Assembly (NCBI GenBank): GCA_028456385.1
Contig: JALNQF010000199.1
Span: forward strand, 1-64,000
Source: Ophiosphaerella korrae
Lineage: Eukaryota; Ascomycota; Dothideomycetes; Pleosporales; Phaeosphaeriaceae
DNA length: 64,000 bases
Direction: 5' to 3'
The notes under the pieces were generated by a model, which was not told where the DNA came from, made no database searches, and saw only the letters and a program-made list of their open reading frames with translations. How positions within the stretch are numbered: position 1 is the stretch's first letter; each line of letters opens with the position of its first letter. Position numbers and translations under genes: made by a program. This document shows positions 58,835 to 64,000 of the stretch, piece after piece.

Positions 58835-59487
58835 CTATTCCTCTCTTTAGATAGATTCTTGTTTCTCTATCCTAGGCCTAAAGTTATTAGTCTAGTTTCT
58901 TTGTTTATCTCTAGTTCTTTATTATTCTCTATATCTTTACGTTCTAACTATAATAAACTTCTTCTTGTTACTTATATTATTTGTAACAAGGTTAAAATAT
59001 TTCCTTATACTTATTATACTTAGTTAAAGCTTACGTATCTTATATCTTTAAAGGATAGTAAATACTATAATAAGTATACTCTAGCTAACGTTTAATATAA
59101 GTATACTCTTTCTAGTATTTCTCTTATAGAGTATAGGTACTTAATTTCTATATAGTCTTGTCTTACTAAGTTGTATAGAGTAAGCTATTAACTAGGCTTA
59201 AGAGATACTATTATTATAGCTTATAGAGGCTAAGGCTAAGTATAAGCTAACTCTTTATAAGCTAGTAAATCTTTATTCTTATATTAAGCGTCTTTGTAAA
59301 ATAAAGGCTTATAATAACGCTAAATTGTCTAAATAGTCTTATACCTTAGAGGCTAAGATAGACTTCGAGGATGTAGTATAAGCTACTCTAGCTCTTATCT
59401 TATTAGGCGTTCCTAACGCCTCTCTATTTGTTGTTAGTAGTGCTAATTTTTTTAGTTCGCTATAAGGTATTCTAGAAAGTTTTAACT
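58835..59487 (+). other. 3' internal region of G with opposite-strand frame
   Basis: An ATG-led open frame of 83 codons on + (58772-59023) starts in the LTR and crosses into this region, reading ...LFLYPRPKVISLVSLFISSSLLFSIS.... After the first TAG it continues in frame as ...LISLKDSKYYNKYT...SISLIEYRYL.... It aligns with the 17774 frame of K in the same position and strand. Confidence 0.45.
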
Positions 59488-62400
59488 TTAGAAGTCCTCT
59501 AGTTTCTTAGAGTAGTTAAGGTTATCTTTTAGTTCTTATATTTCTTCCTATAGTCGTCCTTTTTTATCTATACCTATCTATTTTACTAAGTAGTAGTTTC
59601 TTTTATTATAGAACTAGTATACTAAGATTTTTTTAACTTCTTATTCCTATTATTCTCTATATATGTCTACTTTGTACACTAGTAGTTTTACTTCTTATAG
59701 TACTTATTCTAGTAGTACTATATAGAATATTAGGTATATCCTTATTTTACTTAGTAGTTTTAATTTAAATATAACTAGTGTAACTTCTTTCTTAATTTTA
59801 TATAGTCTTATCTTAACGTAGTCTAGTTTAGAACTTAGTCTCTTACTTTTTATATTCTTTTATACTAACTATACTTTTTCTCTCTCTCTAAATTAAGGTC
59901 CTTTTTTATATTTTTTATTATAGTACTTTACTATTTAATTATGTAAGAATTCTACATTCTATCTTAGTTAATCGTGTATATTCTTAAGTTTGTTAGTAAA
60001 GTTTTCTCTTCTTAAAGACTATAATATCTCTAATTGTAGTATTTTATATATACTAGGGTTAAATCTATAGTTTATAAAGAAAGGTAATACTCCTATTACT
60101 ACGTTCTTTATACTATTATATACTAACTATACTATAGGTAGTAGCTATACCTAATTATTTTAGTTATAGCTAAGGTAGTATCTTAAGTACTATTCTACTA
60201 TTTAATTTATTCGTTCTAACTATCTATCTATCTATAGGTAGTATGCTATAGATATTATATACTTAATCTCTAGTTATACTATAATTATTCCCTATAGTTT
60301 TAATATAAATTGTATATCTCTATCTATAATAATCTTATCTAGTAGTCTATATTAACTAATTATAGTTCCTAGAACTTAGTATATAGTAACCTCTATCCTA
60401 CTTTTTTCTTTATATAGTCTAAAGTATAAGTACTTTATAAGTTTATTTACTATTATTAGGATTCTATTATACTTAACTCTTAATATTAAGTCTTTAGACT
60501 TAGGTAATTTTGTAATAAAGTCTATTGTAATAACTCCTTATAGTTATTCTAGTACTTCTACTAGTTATAGTATCCTATATAGTGTATATCTATTATACTT
60601 GTTTTTCTAATATTCTATATAGTCTTGTAGTACTTCTATTACTAGTTATCTTGCTTTTAGGATATAGTAGTCTTATAGTAGTCTATCTAATATTTTCTTA
60701 ATACTTTAGTAACTATATACTAGTAATTTATAAAATTATTATATAAATTCTCTTTAGATTTTCTTTAGAATATATATTCTTCTATAGGTTTGTATAAGTC
60801 TTTCTTAGGTCTCTAGTTTCTCTATTTCTTTAGGTGTTTCTTGCGTTATTTTCTAAATCTATTCGTCTAGCTCGCTACTTTTTCTTTTAAGTATTGTAGC
60901 TATTTTAAGTATATTTAGGACTAAATATCCTTTTTTGTTCTTAACTAGAACTATTCTTATAGTACTTACTTCTTCTTATAAGTCTAGTCTTCTACTAAGG
61001 GCGTCTATAAATTAGTTATCTTTCCCTTTTATATATATAATTTCTATATTAAATATTAATAGGAATTCCTACTATCTTATATATTATTATAATAGTTCTT
61101 TATTTAGTATAAATCTTATAAGATTCCTATAGTCTATATAGACCTTTATTTAATATTTTACTCTTTATAGGTATACTCTCTATTATTTAAATACTTTATA
61201 AATTACTAGTATTTCTTTATTATAAATTAGGTAAAGTTCTACTAGCTTTATTTTCTTAGAAAAGTATTTAACTAAGTATTCTTGTTTAGTCTTTAGATCT
61301 TCTTATATTAGTACTATTCTATAGACTAAGTTAGATGTATCTGTTTTTACTATTACTAGTAGGTCTAGGTTATATATTCTAATAACTAGGTTTTCTATAA
61401 ACTTCTTCTTAATCTTATTAAATACTTCTTTACATTCCTTTATCTATTTAAATAGCGTATCTTTTTTTATAAGTTTTGTTATTAGTTCTATATCTTTAGA
61501 CTATCTTATTATTAACTTCTTGTAAAAGTTTACTAGTTTGTAGAACTATTGTACCTCCTTTAGGTTTCTTAGTTTTAGCTATTTGTTAATTAACTTAATT
61601 TTTTCTAGATTAATCTTAATTTTTCCTAGTTCTATAATAAATCTAAGGAAATCTATTTCCTTTATATAGAATTTGCATTTTCTTATTTTAAGAAATAATT
61701 TATTTTCTACTAGCTTCTTTAGTACTTTGTATACGTGTTGTATATATTCTTCTTCTATTTCTAAGAATATAAGGATATTATCTAGGTATACAAATATAAA
61801 TATATCTAAGTACTCTCTTAGTACTATATTAATTCTTTCTTAGAAGGCTGCTAGTACGTTTATTAATCTAAATAGTATAACTAAATATTTATATAGTCTT
61901 TATTGTGTTCTAAATGCTATTTTCTATTTATTACCTTCTTTAATTCTAATCTAGTAGTAGGCGTTTTAGATATCTAGTTTTGTAAAGATTTTTACTTTCC
62001 TTAGTCTAGCTTATATTTTATCTATTTGTAGTAAAGGGTATTAGTTTTTATTTATAACTACGTTAGTTTTCCTAAAGTCTACGTAGAGCTTTTTATTACT
62101 TATTTCTTTTTTATCTATAAATATAAGTCTATATACTACTAAGGATTTAGATTCTTATATCTATCTTTTCTTAATTACGTTTTTAATAAATACTTGTTTA
62201 ATCTTAGATTTTTTTTCTATCTTTCTATAGACTAGGCTCTATCTAATATTTTTTCTTTCTTCTATCTCTATTGCTAAGTCCTATAGCTAATATTCTAAAA
62301 GGTAGTCTTCTAGCTCTATAAGCTATAATTCCTATTTCTTGTATTTCTTTAGGAATTCTCCTTTATAGGTGCTTATATTAGCTTTTAGCTTTTCTATTCT

Positions 62401-64000
62401 ATAGTAGCTAATTTTTCCTATTCTCTAATTAATATATAGGTTAGTTATCTATAACTATAGTATTCCTAGTATTATATCTTACTTATTATTAATTGTTATT
62501 ATATTTATAACTATATTGTTAATCTTTATCTCTTCTAATTCTAGTATAGAGAGAGCTGTTTTAAACCTAATTAGTTCTTAGAATAGTTTTCTTTTAATTA
62601 TACTTAGTTATTAAAAGTACTTCTTTATTGTGTAACGTATTCTTTGTACTTCTACAAATTTCTTAGATATAAAGTTTCTTGTAGCTCTACTATTAATTAT
62701 TAATTATACTTTCTTTCTTTAATAAGTACCTATCTTTATAATATATAGGCCTCTTATACCTTTTAGTCTTTCTTACTTTAGTATTTTTATAAATTGTTTA
62801 TTCTTCTAGGGCTATAGCTTTACTTTAAGTTTATATTCTTTGTATTTTAGATAATTATTGTATATATATTTATACTATAGTCCTCCTTAGACGCATTTCT
62901 TAGATAGTTTTAATCTAGGCCTTACTACTAGGTATCTATCTTCTAAGATTATTTCTTATCCTTAGATATTCTCTACTAGAATTACTCTTATATAATTATA
63001 GCCTTATCTTCTTATAAGCTATATATTGTTATTTACTTTAGGGTTTCTATATATAATATAATTCTTATCTAGGTATAATATCTATAATACTTTAAAATAT
63101 ACTAGGTATTTTAGGTCTATTATTTTGTTATCCTCTTCTTAGTATTTATCTTTTTTAGGCGTATCTATTATTAGGATATAGTATACTACTAGTATTCCTA
63201 GTATATAAGCTTTGTTAATTTATTGCGTTTTCTTTATAAGGTACTACTACTCTCTTAGTATAGGTATTCTTTCTACTATAACTATATATTACTTTATCTA
63301 TTCTTAAAATAGTATAAACTTTATTTCTTTAGGATTGTATTCTTTCTAGTCTTTATACGCTTCCTCTATACTTATAACTATTAAGTATATCTAAATAAAC
63401 TTTTATTCTTTATTTTATTCCTCTATATCTATTATTATATAGCTATTATAGCTATATATATCTAGCTAGGTATACTTTATACTTTTTATACTAACTTACT
63501 TCTTACTTTCTTATAGTCTTTTAGAAGAAGCTATAGTAGTCTCTTTATCTAGTACTAGTCCTTTAGCCTAGATTAATAGTACTAAAGGCTCTTCTCTTTC
63601 TAAGTCTTCTATTAGTAGGTCTATTACGTACACTATTTCTTTTAGCTATACTTTTATTCTTTCTTTTATTACTACTACTCTATTTCTCTATTATAAGAAG
63701 TATCTTACTCCTTACTTACTAGAAAGATATATATAGTAGTTTTCTTTATAATAGAAGGTCTAATAGAGTATTACGTATTATATTTCTTTACTTCTAGCTA
63801 CCTTTTCTTAGGGTTTAGCCTATGCTTATAGTGCTTCTTTCTTCTTTTTAGTTATTTTTAACTAAGCTTCTTTATCTTTCTTATAGTCTTTGCTTTTATA
63901 GCTATTTATAAAGTATCCTAGTTTTTTATATTTATAATATACTATATCTTTCTTCTTTTATAACTAGTAGTCTTTTACGTAGTAGCCTTTCTTACTATAA
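59488..64000 (-). pseudogene. gag-pol: gag-pol of element G, partial
   Basis: The inferred stop is at 59488-59490. On the minus strand the chromodomain-like tail, integrase, RNase H, RT (YLDN box 61777-61788), protease (N-S-R-A at 62683-62694), linker and second knuckle (near 63900-63945) follow. The first knuckle is cut by the window end. The stop, RT and protease motifs share one frame. Stops at Gln/Trp positions throughout. Confidence 0.9.

Larger units (their letters stand above)
1..64000. other. RIP-degraded, gene-free retrotransposon block
   Basis: The whole window is A+T rich and nearly lacks CA and TG while TA is very frequent; 7861-7980 contains 26 TA and no CA or TG by hand count. 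CG dinucleotides survive (acg and gcg are common). This is the known footprint of fungal repeat-induced point mutation acting on CpA. The longest open frame on either strand is only 150 codons. Almost every stretch can be assigned to a copy of one chromovirus family; exceptions are 1-369 and 10728-10988. The fungal assignment is inferred from the RIP pattern. Confidence 0.9.
58339..64000 (-). mobile_element. Element G: chromovirus running off the window
   Basis: Left LTR 58339-58834, 3' internal region, then pol and the start of gag up to the window end, which falls inside the first CCHC knuckle. Its LTR centre and opposite-strand frame resemble element A, so A and G belong to one subfamily. 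Confidence 0.92.

Noticed and set aside
58772..59023. 83-codon ATG-led frame taken as a host gene
   Set aside because: It starts inside the LTR of G and runs into its 3' internal region, so it belongs to the element. It is kept only as part of the opposite-strand frame observation.

Overview
The window is a dense, A+T-rich block of decayed Ty3/Gypsy LTR retrotransposons from what looks like a filamentous ascomycete (Pezizomycotina) genome. The clearest sign is repeat-induced point mutation (RIP). CA and TG dinucleotides are almost gone while TA is everywhere; for example 7861-7980 has no CA and no TG but 26 TA by hand count. Paired LTRs differ almost only by C/T and G/A transitions. The old gag-pol frames are broken by TAA/TAG at former Gln and Trp codons, mostly not by frameshifts. 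I find no host gene, rRNA, tRNA or CRISPR array.

All large elements are one family with subfamilies. LTRs of about 425-496 bp begin TGTTATAGGC and end GCCTATAACA (read on + for minus-strand elements) and make 5-bp target duplications. One gag-pol polyprotein follows: Gag with two CCHC knuckles, protease, reverse transcriptase, RNase H, integrase (DD35E) and a C-terminal chromodomain-like segment, so these are chromoviruses. About 650 bp between pol and the polypurine tract contains a reading frame on the opposite strand that persists across subfamilies.

Layout: 17-114 is a 14-bp minisatellite and 115-369 is unassigned. 370-484 is an LTR scrap hit by element A (485-7554, minus, complete). 7555-8670 is a pile of LTRs and scraps. 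Element I (8671-27197, minus) is split by a 261-bp foreign insertion (10728-10988) and by element J (13280-24490, minus), which holds a solo LTR (15477-15926) and a partial element K (from 17411). H (27198-30009, minus) is truncated by B (30010-58338, plus). B is split by D (31004-52499, minus), which contains the complete element C1 (33876-41015, plus) and a rearranged E/F pair (to 49541). G (58339-64000, minus) lies in the 3' LTR of B and runs off the window.

The target duplications allow the insertion order to be read: H, then B, then D, then C1 and E, then F into E; G entered B separately. Two junctions (J/K and D/F) are best explained by deletion through recombination between direct repeats. 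Nothing here looks functional today. The points most worth following are the opposite-strand frame, an Asn in place of the second catalytic Asp of reverse transcriptase in all nine copies that cover it, modular LTR centres, and an unidentified primer-binding site.
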